Below are positions 1-5,604 of a stretch of DNA of 7,425 nucleotides, in pieces. The stretch's first letter is position 1. Each line of letters starts with the position of its first letter. Source of the stretch: Acidimicrobiia bacterium (lineage in GTDB: Bacteria; Actinomycetota; Acidimicrobiia; Spongiisociales; UBA5794); assembly GCA_030599515.1 (NCBI GenBank), contig JAUVNV010000124.1, forward strand, positions 1-7,425. The letters run 5' to 3'. Position numbers and translations under genes: made by a program. A model generated the notes under the pieces. That model did not search any database and had not been told where the DNA came from. It saw only the letters and a list, made by a program, of their open reading frames with translations.

Positions 1-33
1 CTGCATCACGATCGATTGTATCGGCCAGAGTGC

Positions 34-184
34 TGTGTCCACCAACCTTTTCGCGGTTCTGTAGGCCAGGGACCCCGCACGCGGCGTCCAAGTCCGAGAC
101 GCAGTACCCACTGCGTGTTCGTCCTGCGTCCTTGCGCCCAGCGCCCCTGACTCGACATCGACACCACGAACGTTGGTGGACACA
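34..184. repeat. Nested inverted repeat, possible MITE-like remnant or large RNA hairpin
   Basis: A perfect 13-base inverted repeat has its left arm at 34-46 (TGTGTCCACCAAC) and its right arm at 172-184 (GTTGGTGGACACA). The symmetry continues inward: TTCGCGGT at 50-57 faces ACCACGAA at 163-170 (7 of 8 pair), and CAGGG at 67-71 faces CCCTG at 145-149. A 7-base hairpin (99-116) sits almost exactly at the centre of the outer repeat. Terminal arms of roughly 20-24 bases beginning TGTGTCC, around about 100 bases with no gene, are what a miniature inverted-repeat element or a decayed insertion sequence would look like. I see no transposase and no clear target-site duplication (left flank gagtgc, right flank acacga). 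A structured RNA or upstream terminator is an alternative. The arms are certain; the nature of the element is inference. Confidence 0.65.
99..116. repeat. Central 7-bp hairpin within the larger inverted repeat
   Basis: ACGCAGT (99-105) and ACTGCGT (110-116) are perfect reverse complements around the loop accc. The hairpin centre (107.5) nearly coincides with the centre of the outer repeat (109). No T-run follows, so a classical intrinsic terminator is not supported. A further 8-base inverted match, CTGCGTCC (124-131) with GGACGCAG (193-200), could compete with this fold. Confidence 0.55.
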
Positions 185-222
185 ACACGACCGGACGCAG
201 ACGTGACCATGAATCGAAGGTC

Positions 223-251
223 TTGAACCGGACCTTGGTTTGGCATACGGT
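223..251 (+). promoter_or_regulatory. Candidate promoter of the tad operon
   Basis: TTGAAC at 223-228 is a fair -35 element. It is followed after exactly 17 bases by TACGGT at 246-251, which fits the actinobacterial TANNNT -10 pattern. The predicted transcription start is near 258. That leaves a leader of about 20 bases containing the AGGGAG ribosome binding site at 267-272, six bases before the ATG at 279. Position and spacing fit well, but the match to consensus is partial and the call rests on sequence alone. Confidence 0.45.
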
Positions 252-278
252 GCCGGGAGATCTCACAGGGAGTTAGAG

Positions 279-824
279 ATGCCGGCGCTCGCCATCTGGT
301 CGCCGGAGGACGAGGTACTCGGTGCCGTCGCGCCGCTGGCGCTCGGCGCCGCAGCCGGGACCGCGCTCATCGTGGATCTCGACGTACGTGGGCCGAGGTA
401 TCCCGGTGATCTGACTCTGGCGAGCCTCGTTGCCGACGGTCCCACGAAGAGCGACCTGTCGCCGCAGCGCCCTGGCATCGCGGTGGTGCGCAATGGAGGC
501 GTCGATCCGGAGGAAGCGGAACAGGTGCTCCGCGCTCTGGTCGACGGCTGGCCGGCGGTCGTGTTCCGGCTTCCGATCGACCACGTCGGCGGTGACGGGG
601 CCATCCCGGTCCTTCCTCTGATCCCCGGCTCGATGCTCGATCGATCCACGGGCCCGGCGATCTACCAACGCGCCGGGTGGCGGGTTCGAGTTCCGGAAGG
701 CGGTGTAGTGCTTCCCCGGCCGGGTGCCGGAACGATCGGTGCGCTGCTCTCCGGTCGAATGCCGCATCCGGGGGACCGGTGGATCCGAGCGTGGAGACGA
801 GTTTGGGATCAGTCATGGGTGTGA
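279..824 (+). CDS. Ssd/CpaE-like protein of the Tad locus, lacking a P-loop
   Basis: This 181-residue protein is the first gene of the pilus operon. The ATG at 279 is chosen because AGGGAG lies six bases upstream; an in-frame TTG at 240 has no comparable site and overlaps the likely promoter. It occupies the position of Rv3660c (ssd, MinD/CpaE-like) in the mycobacterial tad locus. Parts resemble a worn-down CpaE/MinD fold: a hydrophobic strand ending in Asp (ALIVDLD, residues 29-35) followed by RGPRYPG (37-43), GIAVVRNGG (66-74), and a strand in the Walker-B-like place, WPAVVFRLP (91-99). No GxxGxGK(S/T) Walker A is present, so ATP binding in the usual way is unlikely. The C-terminus is Trp/Arg-rich (DRWIRAWRRVW, 166-176). 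It overlaps the next gene by 10 bases. A role in localising or regulating the pilus machine is inferred from context; the exact function is unknown. Confidence 0.8.
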   Translation: MPALAIWSPEDEVLGAVAPLALGAAAGTALIVDLDVRGPRYPGDLTLASLVADGPTKSDLSPQRPGIAVVRNGGVDPEEAEQVLRALVDGWPAVVFRLPIDHVGGDGAIPVLPLIPGSMLDRSTGPAIYQRAGWRVRVPEGGVVLPRPGAGTIGALLSGRMPHPGDRWIRAWRRVWDQSWV

Positions 825-1876
825 CCGACCGGATCGTGCGACGCCTTCTCGAGTCTGATGTGCCGCTCGAGCGCGTTCCGCTCACGGCCGCCGCTGTGGC
901 GATCGCGCCGGAGGTCGCGCCGCTCGCCGGCCCGGAAGCGATCGTCGCCGCTGTGGATGCTCTCGCAGGTCTCGGGCCGATCGAGCGGCTGCTCCGCGAT
1001 CCGGAGGTGACCGACGTGCTCGTGAACGGGCCGTCCGAAGTGTGGATCGAGCGACGTGGCGTCCTCGAACGCACTGAGGTCACCTTCGCCGACGACGGTG
1101 CCGTGGTCGCGGCGGTGGAGCGGGTGATCGCACCGCTCGGACTCCGGATCGACCGGGCGAGTCCTGCGGTCGACGCCCGGCTGCCGGACGGCTCGCGTCT
1201 CCATGCTGTGATACCGCCCGCGTCGGTGGACGGTCCGATCGTGGCGGTGCGGCGATTCTCCGAGGCGGTGACCGATCTCGACGCTCTCATCGAAGTGGGT
1301 GGCATCACCAGTGACGGAGCCGACCTGCTCCGTGTCTCCGTGTCGGATCGGTTGAATCTGTTGGTGGCCGGGGGCACCGGGGCCGGGAAGACAACGCTGC
1401 TCAATGTTCTGTCGAAGGAAATCGATCGATCCGAACGCACGGTCACGGTGGAGGATGCCGCGGAACTCCGCCTCGATGGTCACGTTGTGCGACTCGAAGC
1501 CCGGCCTCCCAACGCAGAAGGCGCGGGTGAGATCACCCTGCGAAGCCTGCTCCGGCACGCCCTCCGTCTCCGACCCGATCGCATCGTGGTCGGTGAAGTT
1601 CGAGGGCCGGAGGCCCTCGACATGATCCAGGCGATGAGCACCGGTCACGACGGATCGATGTCGACGATCCACGCGAATGGACCGGAAGAGGCGCTGTGGC
1701 GGCTCGAGAGCCTGGCCGCGACCGCCGACGTCGGTGTCTCGGTCGACACGCTCCGAGCGCAGATCCGCTCTGCTATCGATCGGATCGTGTTCGTCACCCG
1801 GCGTCGAGGGCGCCGGCTCGTCACGTCGATCGCCGACGTTGGGGCCGATGGGGTCGAGGAGGTGTACCGGTGTTGA
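815..1876 (+). CDS. tadA: Tad pilus assembly ATPase TadA/CpaF
   Basis: A 353-residue secretion ATPase of the type II/IV (GspE/VirB11) superfamily that hydrolyses ATP on the cytoplasmic face to drive Flp pilus assembly. Visible motifs: an N-terminal domain with LLRDPEVTDVLVNGPSEVW, typical of CpaF; Walker A GGTGAGKTT (residues 186-194, Lys192); an acidic Asp-box region VEDAAEL (212-218); the Walker-B-type segment IVVGEVRG (257-264) with Glu261; and the His-box segment GHDGSMSTIHAN (277-288) with His278 and His286. All catalytic elements look intact and the length is normal for the actinobacterial form. The ATG at 815 is preceded by a weak GGGA (805-808) and overlaps the upstream gene by 10 bases, so coupled translation is likely. 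A GTG at 791 is a possible alternative start. It precedes tadB with a 7-base overlap. Confidence 0.96.
   Translation: MGVTDRIVRRLLESDVPLERVPLTAAAVAIAPEVAPLAGPEAIVAAVDALAGLGPIERLLRDPEVTDVLVNGPSEVWIERRGVLERTEVTFADDGAVVAAVERVIAPLGLRIDRASPAVDARLPDGSRLHAVIPPASVDGPIVAVRRFSEAVTDLDALIEVGGITSDGADLLRVSVSDRLNLLVAGGTGAGKTTLLNVLSKEIDRSERTVTVEDAAELRLDGHVVRLEARPPNAEGAGEITLRSLLRHALRLRPDRIVVGEVRGPEALDMIQAMSTGHDGSMSTIHANGPEEALWRLESLAATADVGVSVDTLRAQIRSAIDRIVFVTRRRGRRLVTSIADVGADGVEEVYRC
1857..1863 (+). promoter_or_regulatory. Strong ribosome binding site fixing the tadB start
   Basis: AGGAGGT, a full anti-16S match, lies inside the last codons of tadA, six bases before the GTG at 1870. It decides between the upstream in-frame possibilities for tadB and shows that this membrane protein starts by its own strong initiation within the overlap. 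Confidence 0.8.
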
Positions 1877-2547
1877 CGGCGGTGCTGCTCGCCGGCGGTC
1901 TCGTGCTGGGTGTCTCCCCGGTGATCATCGCGATCGCCGCCGTGGCCGCGATCGAGCCGAGGCTTGTGCTCGTCGGAGCTGCGATCTGGGGTGTTGTCGC
2001 GGCCCTCCGGCGACGTGTGGCTCGGGTTTCCCCCGATAGCGAGGCGACGCTGTTCCGTGCGATGGCCGCTGAATTACGCTCCGGCGCCTCGCTCAGAGGT
2101 GCCCTCGCCGAGGCGGCTCATCGTGTACCTCAGATCCCGCTCGGTCGTTCGGTGCGGCTCGCCGCGGCCGGGATGCAGATGACCGAGGTCGCCGAGGCAG
2201 TTGAGACACAGCTCCCCGAGAACGGCCGACTCGCCGCGGCGGCTTTCCGGTTGAGCGACTGGTCCGGGGCGCGCGTCGCCGACACCTTCGACGGGCTCGC
2301 CGAAAGGGCAGCGGCCACCGCCGAACTGGCGCGGGAGCGGAGAGCCGCGACCGCCCAGGCGCGGCTCTCCGCGTTGATCGTCGGGGTCGCCCCACTCGCC
2401 TTCACTGTGCTGCTCGTGGCCACCGGCCGAGGTGCCGGTCTCGTTGCTCACGGTGGTCTCGGATGGTTGGTGCTGGGCGTCGGCCTCGGACTCGAGACAC
2501 TCGGCTTGCTCACGGTCGCGACGATCGTTCGGCGGGCCGAGCGATGA
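1870..2547 (+). CDS. tadB: Tad pilus platform membrane protein TadB
   Basis: A 225-residue membrane protein of the T2SS F (GspF-like) family. With TadC it forms the inner-membrane platform on which TadA acts. The GTG start follows the AGGAGGT at 1857-1863. Two N-terminal hydrophobic stretches (about residues 2-29 and 31-46) lead to a cytoplasmic helical domain. That domain has the family-type segment LFRAMAAELRSGASLRGAL (61-79) and a long amphipathic helical part to about residue 165. Two C-terminal membrane helices follow (about 166-186 and 196-220), and the protein ends in RRAER. It is shorter than proteobacterial TadB (around 300 residues) but in the range of the actinobacterial form. Its stop codon overlaps the tadC start (ATGA), so the two platform proteins are probably made in step. 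Confidence 0.9.
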   Translation: MLTAVLLAGGLVLGVSPVIIAIAAVAAIEPRLVLVGAAIWGVVAALRRRVARVSPDSEATLFRAMAAELRSGASLRGALAEAAHRVPQIPLGRSVRLAAAGMQMTEVAEAVETQLPENGRLAAAAFRLSDWSGARVADTFDGLAERAAATAELARERRAATAQARLSALIVGVAPLAFTVLLVATGRGAGLVAHGGLGWLVLGVGLGLETLGLLTVATIVRRAER

Positions 2548-3125
2548 TGGCCCTGGCCGCGTGCGCGCTCGTCGCGGCGACTCTGCGAGGGAACCGACGA
2601 GAGATCCTGGCCGCATGCGTCCTTCTTGCCTTCGTCCTGACCCCATTGCTCGGAATAGGGATCTCCCTCGGCCTGGCTGCCTGGACCCTGGTCCGGCACC
2701 GGCCCCGATCCTCGAGCCCCACCGACGACGAAGCGGTCCTCGCGGAACTCACAGCGCTGGGGCTCAGTGCCGGGCTCACCTTCTCGGCCGCAGCGAACGC
2801 GGCAGCGGCTTCGGTTCCCGGTGAAGCTTCCGCCCGTCTCCACCAGGCCGTCCGCACCGGGGCCGGGCTGGACGCCGGCACCGGTGACGACCAGGGTCTC
2901 ATGGTCGTCGTCCATAGGGCGCTCTCGACCGGCGCCCCGCTGCACCCAGCGGTTTCCGGATATGCAACAACACTCCGCAATGATGAGCGCTCGCGCGAAC
3001 TCACGGCAGCGAGACGCCTCCCGGTCAAGCTGCTATTCCCTCTGGCATTGCTGATTCTTCCCGGGTTCCTGATCCTCACGATCGGGCCCGCCGTGCTCGG
3101 CAGCCTCGAGCGTCTCGGTCTCTGA
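2544..3125 (+). CDS. tadC: Tad pilus platform membrane protein TadC
   Basis: A 193-residue membrane protein of the T2SS F family and the second half of the TadB/TadC platform. The start ATG at 2544 overlaps the tadB stop as ATGA; a second ATG follows directly at 2547. There is no good independent ribosome site, which supports translational coupling to tadB. Hydrophobic segments lie at about residues 1-13, 21-50 and 163-185. The middle domain has the family pattern of helices starting DEAVLAELTALGLSAGLTF (62-80). The C-terminal signature RLPVKLLFPLALLILPGFLI (158-177) is very characteristic of this family. It is about the size of the mycobacterial homologue. After its stop comes an 80-base gap, the only sizeable gap in the operon. 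Confidence 0.88.
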   Translation: MMALAACALVAATLRGNRREILAACVLLAFVLTPLLGIGISLGLAAWTLVRHRPRSSSPTDDEAVLAELTALGLSAGLTFSAAANAAAASVPGEASARLHQAVRTGAGLDAGTGDDQGLMVVVHRALSTGAPLHPAVSGYATTLRNDERSRELTAARRLPVKLLFPLALLILPGFLILTIGPAVLGSLERLGL

Positions 3126-3172
3126 GGAACGGACAACGGGGCCTCGCCACCCACTCCCAGCTTCCCACCGCC

Positions 3173-3187
3173 CCGGCCGGACGCCGG
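3173..3187 (+). other. Small GC hairpin in the flp leader
   Basis: CCGGC (3173-3177) and GCCGG (3183-3187) can form a 5-bp all-GC stem with loop cggac, ending seven bases before the flp ribosome site at 3194-3199. It lies in the 80-base gap between tadC and flp. A stem here could protect a processed flp message, since pilin is usually needed in excess of the machinery, but a stem this short can occur by chance in GC-rich DNA. I see no convincing internal promoter in the gap. Confidence 0.3.
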
Positions 3188-3205
3188 AAGACGAAAGGAA
3201 TCTCC

Positions 3206-3406
3206 ATGAGAACAGTCTCCATGCGAGCAATCTTCATCGACGAGCGCGGTCAGGCAACCGCCGAGTACGCCCTTGTCATCGTTGCTGCAGCGGCGATCGC
3301 TCTGGCCCTCATCATCTGGGCGACGTCGACAGACCTGCTGCCCTCCTTCTTCTCAACCGTGCTCAAGAAGGTCACCTCCGTTGCCAAGGGGGCACCGCTC
3401 GGGTGA
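3206..3406 (+). CDS. flp: Flp family major prepilin
   Basis: A 66-residue type IVb (Flp) prepilin, the main pilus subunit. A short basic leader (residues 1-15) ends in Gly15. It is followed by Gln16 and the class signature with Glu20 and Tyr21 (G/QATAEY), where a TadV/CpaA peptidase would cut, leaving a mature protein of 51 residues. Glu at +5 and Tyr at +6 are the hallmark pair of Flp pilins. The hydrophobic helix runs at about residues 22-39, followed by a short amphipathic tail with Lys-Lys and a Gly-rich end. The ATG at 3206 has AAGGA at 3195-3199, six bases upstream; Met6 is a weaker alternative start. The stop overlaps the tadE GTG (GTGA). No prepilin peptidase gene is in this window. 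Confidence 0.95.
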   Translation: MRTVSMRAIFIDERGQATAEYALVIVAAAAIALALIIWATSTDLLPSFFSTVLKKVTSVAKGAPLG

Positions 3407-3762
3407 CCGAGCGAGGCAGCGCTGTGGTCGAGTTCGCCCTCGTCGTGCCGCTGGTCCTGGCTCTCGTCCTCGGTCTCGTCGAGGTCGCCCTCGTCGCTCG
3501 AAGCCAGATGGAGGTGGTCAACGCTGCGCGGGAAGGCGCTCGCGCGGCTGCGGCATCGCCGGATCCATCCGACGCCGTGCGCGTCGCGAGGGCTTCGCTC
3601 GGCGAGACCGGAGCGAACGCCAAGGTGTCGGTACGGAGGCCCGATGTGGTCGGACGCCTCGCCGAGGTCAGGGTGACGCTGCCGTATCGCGTGGCTGCAC
3701 CGTTCTTCGGCGGGGTGGGCGTCGAGATCACCGCCAGGGCCGTCATGCGGGTCGAGCGGTGA
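3403..3762 (+). CDS. tadE: TadE-like pseudopilin
   Basis: A 119-residue TadE family minor pilin-like protein. The N-terminus carries the family signature RGSAVVEFALVVPLVLALV: Gly5 before the predicted cut and Glu10 at +5, followed by a hydrophobic helix (about 11-31), as in prepilins processed by the same peptidase as Flp. The helix leads into the family-type stretch NAAREGARAAA (40-50) and a small extracytoplasmic domain rich in beta-forming residues. The GTG at 3403 overlaps the flp stop by four bases and lacks a close strong ribosome site (AAGGGGG about 10 bases away), so coupled translation from flp is likely. It probably has a minor structural or initiating role in the pilus. Confidence 0.88.
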   Translation: MTERGSAVVEFALVVPLVLALVLGLVEVALVARSQMEVVNAAREGARAAAASPDPSDAVRVARASLGETGANAKVSVRRPDVVGRLAEVRVTLPYRVAAPFFGGVGVEITARAVMRVER

Positions 3763-4154
3763 AACGCGAGCAGGGATCGGCAGCGGTGCTGCTGCTGGCC
3801 GTCGCCGGTCTCGTGCTCGTGCTCGCCCTCGGCGTGGCCGACGCGGGAATCGCCTTCTCCGCCAGGCTTCAGACTGCTGCTGCGGCAGACGCTGCCGCAC
3901 TTGCGGCCGCGCCCGTGACGTTTCGCCCGTTCGGAGCAGCGGGTAGCCCCGCAGCCGAGGCGCGCCGCCTCGCGCTGGCGAACGGTGCAGTGCTGACGAA
4001 ATGCTCGTGCCCGGTGGACCGCACCTGGCGATCGCGCGTCGTCGAAGTTGTCGTAGAACGGCGCGTGACGCTGCTCGGACTCGGAACCATCACGGTTCGC
4101 GCTTCGAGTCGAGCCGAGTTCGCCCCGGTGGCACTGATCGACGGAGACATTTGA
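3759..4154 (+). CDS. Rv3654c-type TadE-like protein, last gene of the tad operon
   Basis: A 131-residue small membrane-anchored protein resembling the 'helicase/secretion neighbourhood TadE-like' family (Rv3654c type). The GTG at 3759 overlaps the tadE stop by four bases. The N-terminus QGSAAVLLLAVAGLVLVLAL looks like a prepilin-type helix after Gly6 but has Leu11 at +5 instead of Glu. This family commonly departs from the pilin rule. The segment QTAAAADAAALAAA (38-51) matches the TadE/TadG-like pattern after the helix. A CxC pair (Cys82, Cys84) lies in the exported domain. It follows Flp and TadE as in mycobacteria and is the last gene before a convergent unit. Its function is unknown; it is probably a minor pilin-like or assembly part. 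Confidence 0.8.
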   Translation: MKREQGSAAVLLLAVAGLVLVLALGVADAGIAFSARLQTAAAADAAALAAAPVTFRPFGAAGSPAAEARRLALANGAVLTKCSCPVDRTWRSRVVEVVVERRVTLLGLGTITVRASSRAEFAPVALIDGDI

Positions 4155-4180
4155 GTCGCTCCGGGTCTCACAGAGACTCA
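4152..4180. terminator. Possible bidirectional hairpin between convergent genes
   Basis: Two overlapping folds are possible. The outer one pairs TGAGTC (4152-4157, including the stop of the last tad gene) with GACTCA (4175-4180). The inner one pairs GTCTC (4165-4169) with GAGAC (4173-4177) around aca, extendable by a G-T and a G-C pair. The position between two converging units fits a shared terminator. There is no T-run on either side, so this would not be a classical intrinsic terminator; actinobacterial terminators often lack one. Confidence 0.35.
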
Positions 4181-4203
4181 GGGCGATTCATGGTTTCGTC
4201 CTG

Positions 4204-5439
4204 CTACTTGTTGCTTTCCAGCAATCCGTCGTCCGCCAGATCCGCGAGCATCTCGTCGGCTTCAGCGGTGAGACGCACGACGGAGGCGAGTCCGGCTCGG
4301 CCCAGTCTGCCGGGGAGAACCACGTTCTCGATCTCCTCGGGATCCAGGGCGTGGATGGTGGCGGCCAGCTGGATGAGATCGGTCGGTGTCAGACTGGTCC
4401 AGGCATGGTCGAGCAGAACGCTGACGATCTCGGGCGCGTCGGCGATGTCGTTCATCTGGAGCAGACGGAGCACGGCCAGCATGACGAGACCCTGGTTCGC
4501 CGAGCGCGTGAAGTCCCCGCCGGGGACGCCTTTGCGGGTCCTCGAGTACTCAAGCGTGCGCTGCGGGGACAGCGTCTGTTCCCCGGCTCGGAAAGCGGGC
4601 CACCACGGCTGGCTCGGCAGTGCTCGCGGGAGGTCGATGGGAAGGTTGCCCAAGCTTCGCATGAGGTCTTCGAAACCCTTGAACCCGGTGACGACGTAGC
4701 CCTCGACCGGGAGATCCCACGTGTCGACGACCTTGTCGACCATGACCTGGGGGCCGCGTCCGGCCATCAATGAGGTGAATTTCATCGAGCCGTACGGTGT
4801 CGAAACCCAACTGTCTCTCGGGAAGCCGACGATCGTTCCGTTCCCATCCGATGGATTCGCCGTGAGCAGGTGAATGCTGTCCGCTCGATGGGTCTGCTGG
4901 TCCCCTCCGGGGCGCGCATCAGATCCGATGACCATCACCATTCGGGGTTGCTCACCGTACCAGGGGGGACCCACGCCGGGATCGGCGCCGACGATCCGCC
5001 ATCCGTCGCCCTCGTCGGCTGCCAGGAGCACGTCGCCGGTGTCGGTCTCGACGACGGCGATGTCCCCACCTTCGATCGTTGCTGTGGTACCGGTCACCGA
5101 GACCGCGGCTGATGTGCTCAGGGGGTTGGCCGCCAGGTGTGCGGCAAGCCCCGCCGGGAGGGCGGGCGCATCGCTTCGGTCGTCTCGCTGCCAGGAGACC
5201 ACGGCGGTGATCGCTACGAGCAACGCCTCCGGCAGATCGCCGTCGATGGTGACCGCGGCGGTCGCTTCGGTGGTGCTCGTGGTGGGAGCCTGCGACGTTG
5301 TTGCCGACGTAGTGGGTTGCGTCGTGGCGATCGTCGGAGAGGTCGTCGAGTCGGGAGCGGCCTCAGGCGTGGATGTGCACGCGCCGGCGACGAGCGCCAG
5401 AGCGACAAGGAGGGGGAGTGTCGGGATGAGTCGTTTCAC
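4204..5439 (-). CDS. LCP (LytR-CpsA-Psr) family protein with lipoprotein-like signal
   Basis: A 411-residue exported LCP-family protein. This family transfers undecaprenyl-linked glycopolymers onto peptidoglycan outside the membrane. Residues 1-21 form a signal peptide ending VAGAC, with Cys21 as likely lipidation site; the -3 residue is Ala, not Leu, so the lipobox is imperfect. A Thr/Ser/Ala/Pro-rich linker covers about 22-62. Residues 65-155 form an extra N-terminal domain I do not recognise. The LCP domain starts at about 166: MVIGSDAR (169-176) with Asp174 and Arg176, RADS (185-188), FPRDSWV (206-212), and the C-terminal block YSRTRK plus GGDFTRSANQ (307-316) with Asp309, Arg312 and Gln316. 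These are the residues that bind pyrophosphate lipid and metal in the family, so it looks active. The GTG start has no ribosome site and lies about two bases from a predicted transcription start. It is convergent with the tad operon and divergent from hppA. Confidence 0.88.
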   Translation of the reverse strand: MKRLIPTLPLLVALALVAGACTSTPEAAPDSTTSPTIATTQPTTSATTSQAPTTSTTEATAAVTIDGDLPEALLVAITAVVSWQRDDRSDAPALPAGLAAHLAANPLSTSAAVSVTGTTATIEGGDIAVVETDTGDVLLAADEGDGWRIVGADPGVGPPWYGEQPRMVMVIGSDARPGGDQQTHRADSIHLLTANPSDGNGTIVGFPRDSWVSTPYGSMKFTSLMAGRGPQVMVDKVVDTWDLPVEGYVVTGFKGFEDLMRSLGNLPIDLPRALPSQPWWPAFRAGEQTLSPQRTLEYSRTRKGVPGGDFTRSANQGLVMLAVLRLLQMNDIADAPEIVSVLLDHAWTSLTPTDLIQLAATIHALDPEEIENVVLPGRLGRAGLASVVRLTAEADEMLADLADDGLLESNK

Positions 5440-5447
5440 GGGTGTGA

Positions 5448-5453
5448 ATCGTA
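5448..5453 (-). promoter_or_regulatory. Candidate -10 element giving a leaderless LCP transcript
   Basis: On the minus strand the hexamer TACGAT (5453 down to 5448) fits the actinobacterial TANNNT -10 pattern. Counting seven bases downstream puts the transcription start at about 5441, and the GTG start codon begins at 5439. No Shine-Dalgarno sequence precedes the GTG, which is consistent with leaderless translation. No clear -35 element is seen. Confidence 0.35.
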
Positions 5454-5560
5454 CGAGAGACCCGGACGAATTGCGTGGACCCGGGACCAGCCGAGGCGAC
5501 AGGGGACAGGCGCCGGGGAGCAGATCTTGCTACGCAATCGGGGTCGACAGCGCACGAATC

Positions 5561-5566
5561 TATAAT
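5561..5566 (+). promoter_or_regulatory. Consensus -10 box of the hppA promoter
   Basis: TATAAT is a perfect -10 consensus in otherwise GC-rich DNA. It predicts a start near 5573 and a leader of about 32 bases ending in the AGGAG ribosome site at 5594-5598. The -35 region at 17-base spacing (5538-5543) is poor. The best TTGACA-like match, TCGACA at 5544-5549, is only 11 bases away, so it is unlikely to be used. Confidence 0.5.
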
Positions 5567-5604
5567 CACCCGGGCATACTGCAATCGACCCTCAGGAGTT
5601 GCCT

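Noticed and set aside
34..184. Calling this an insertion sequence of a named family
   Set aside because: There is no transposase, no clear target-site duplication, and no way to compare element ends without a search, so only the repeat itself is annotated.
6..266. Minus-strand open frame of 86 codons in the leader region
   Set aside because: Low-information Arg/Trp/Gly-rich product with no recognisable motif; it spans the inverted repeat and the tad promoter and looks like chance openness in GC-rich DNA.
240..278. TTG start at 240 for the first tad gene
   Set aside because: No ribosome site upstream, and it would place the start inside the predicted -35/-10 region. ATG 279 has AGGGAG at the right distance.
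630..650. Frequent CGATCG/GATCG palindromes across the window
   Set aside because: They occur mostly within coding frames as common Asp/Ile/Arg codon pairs in GC-rich DNA, with no regular spacing.
367..1446. Long minus-strand open frame of 359 codons opposite the first two tad genes
   Set aside because: Composition is Ser/Arg/Thr/Pro-rich, as expected from the antisense of a GC-rich gene. The plus strand carries the intact TadA catalytic motifs over the same bases.
5528..5549. TTGCTA (5528-5533) or TCGACA (5544-5549) as the -35 of hppA
   Set aside because: Spacings to TATAAT are 27 and 11 bases, both outside the usable range.
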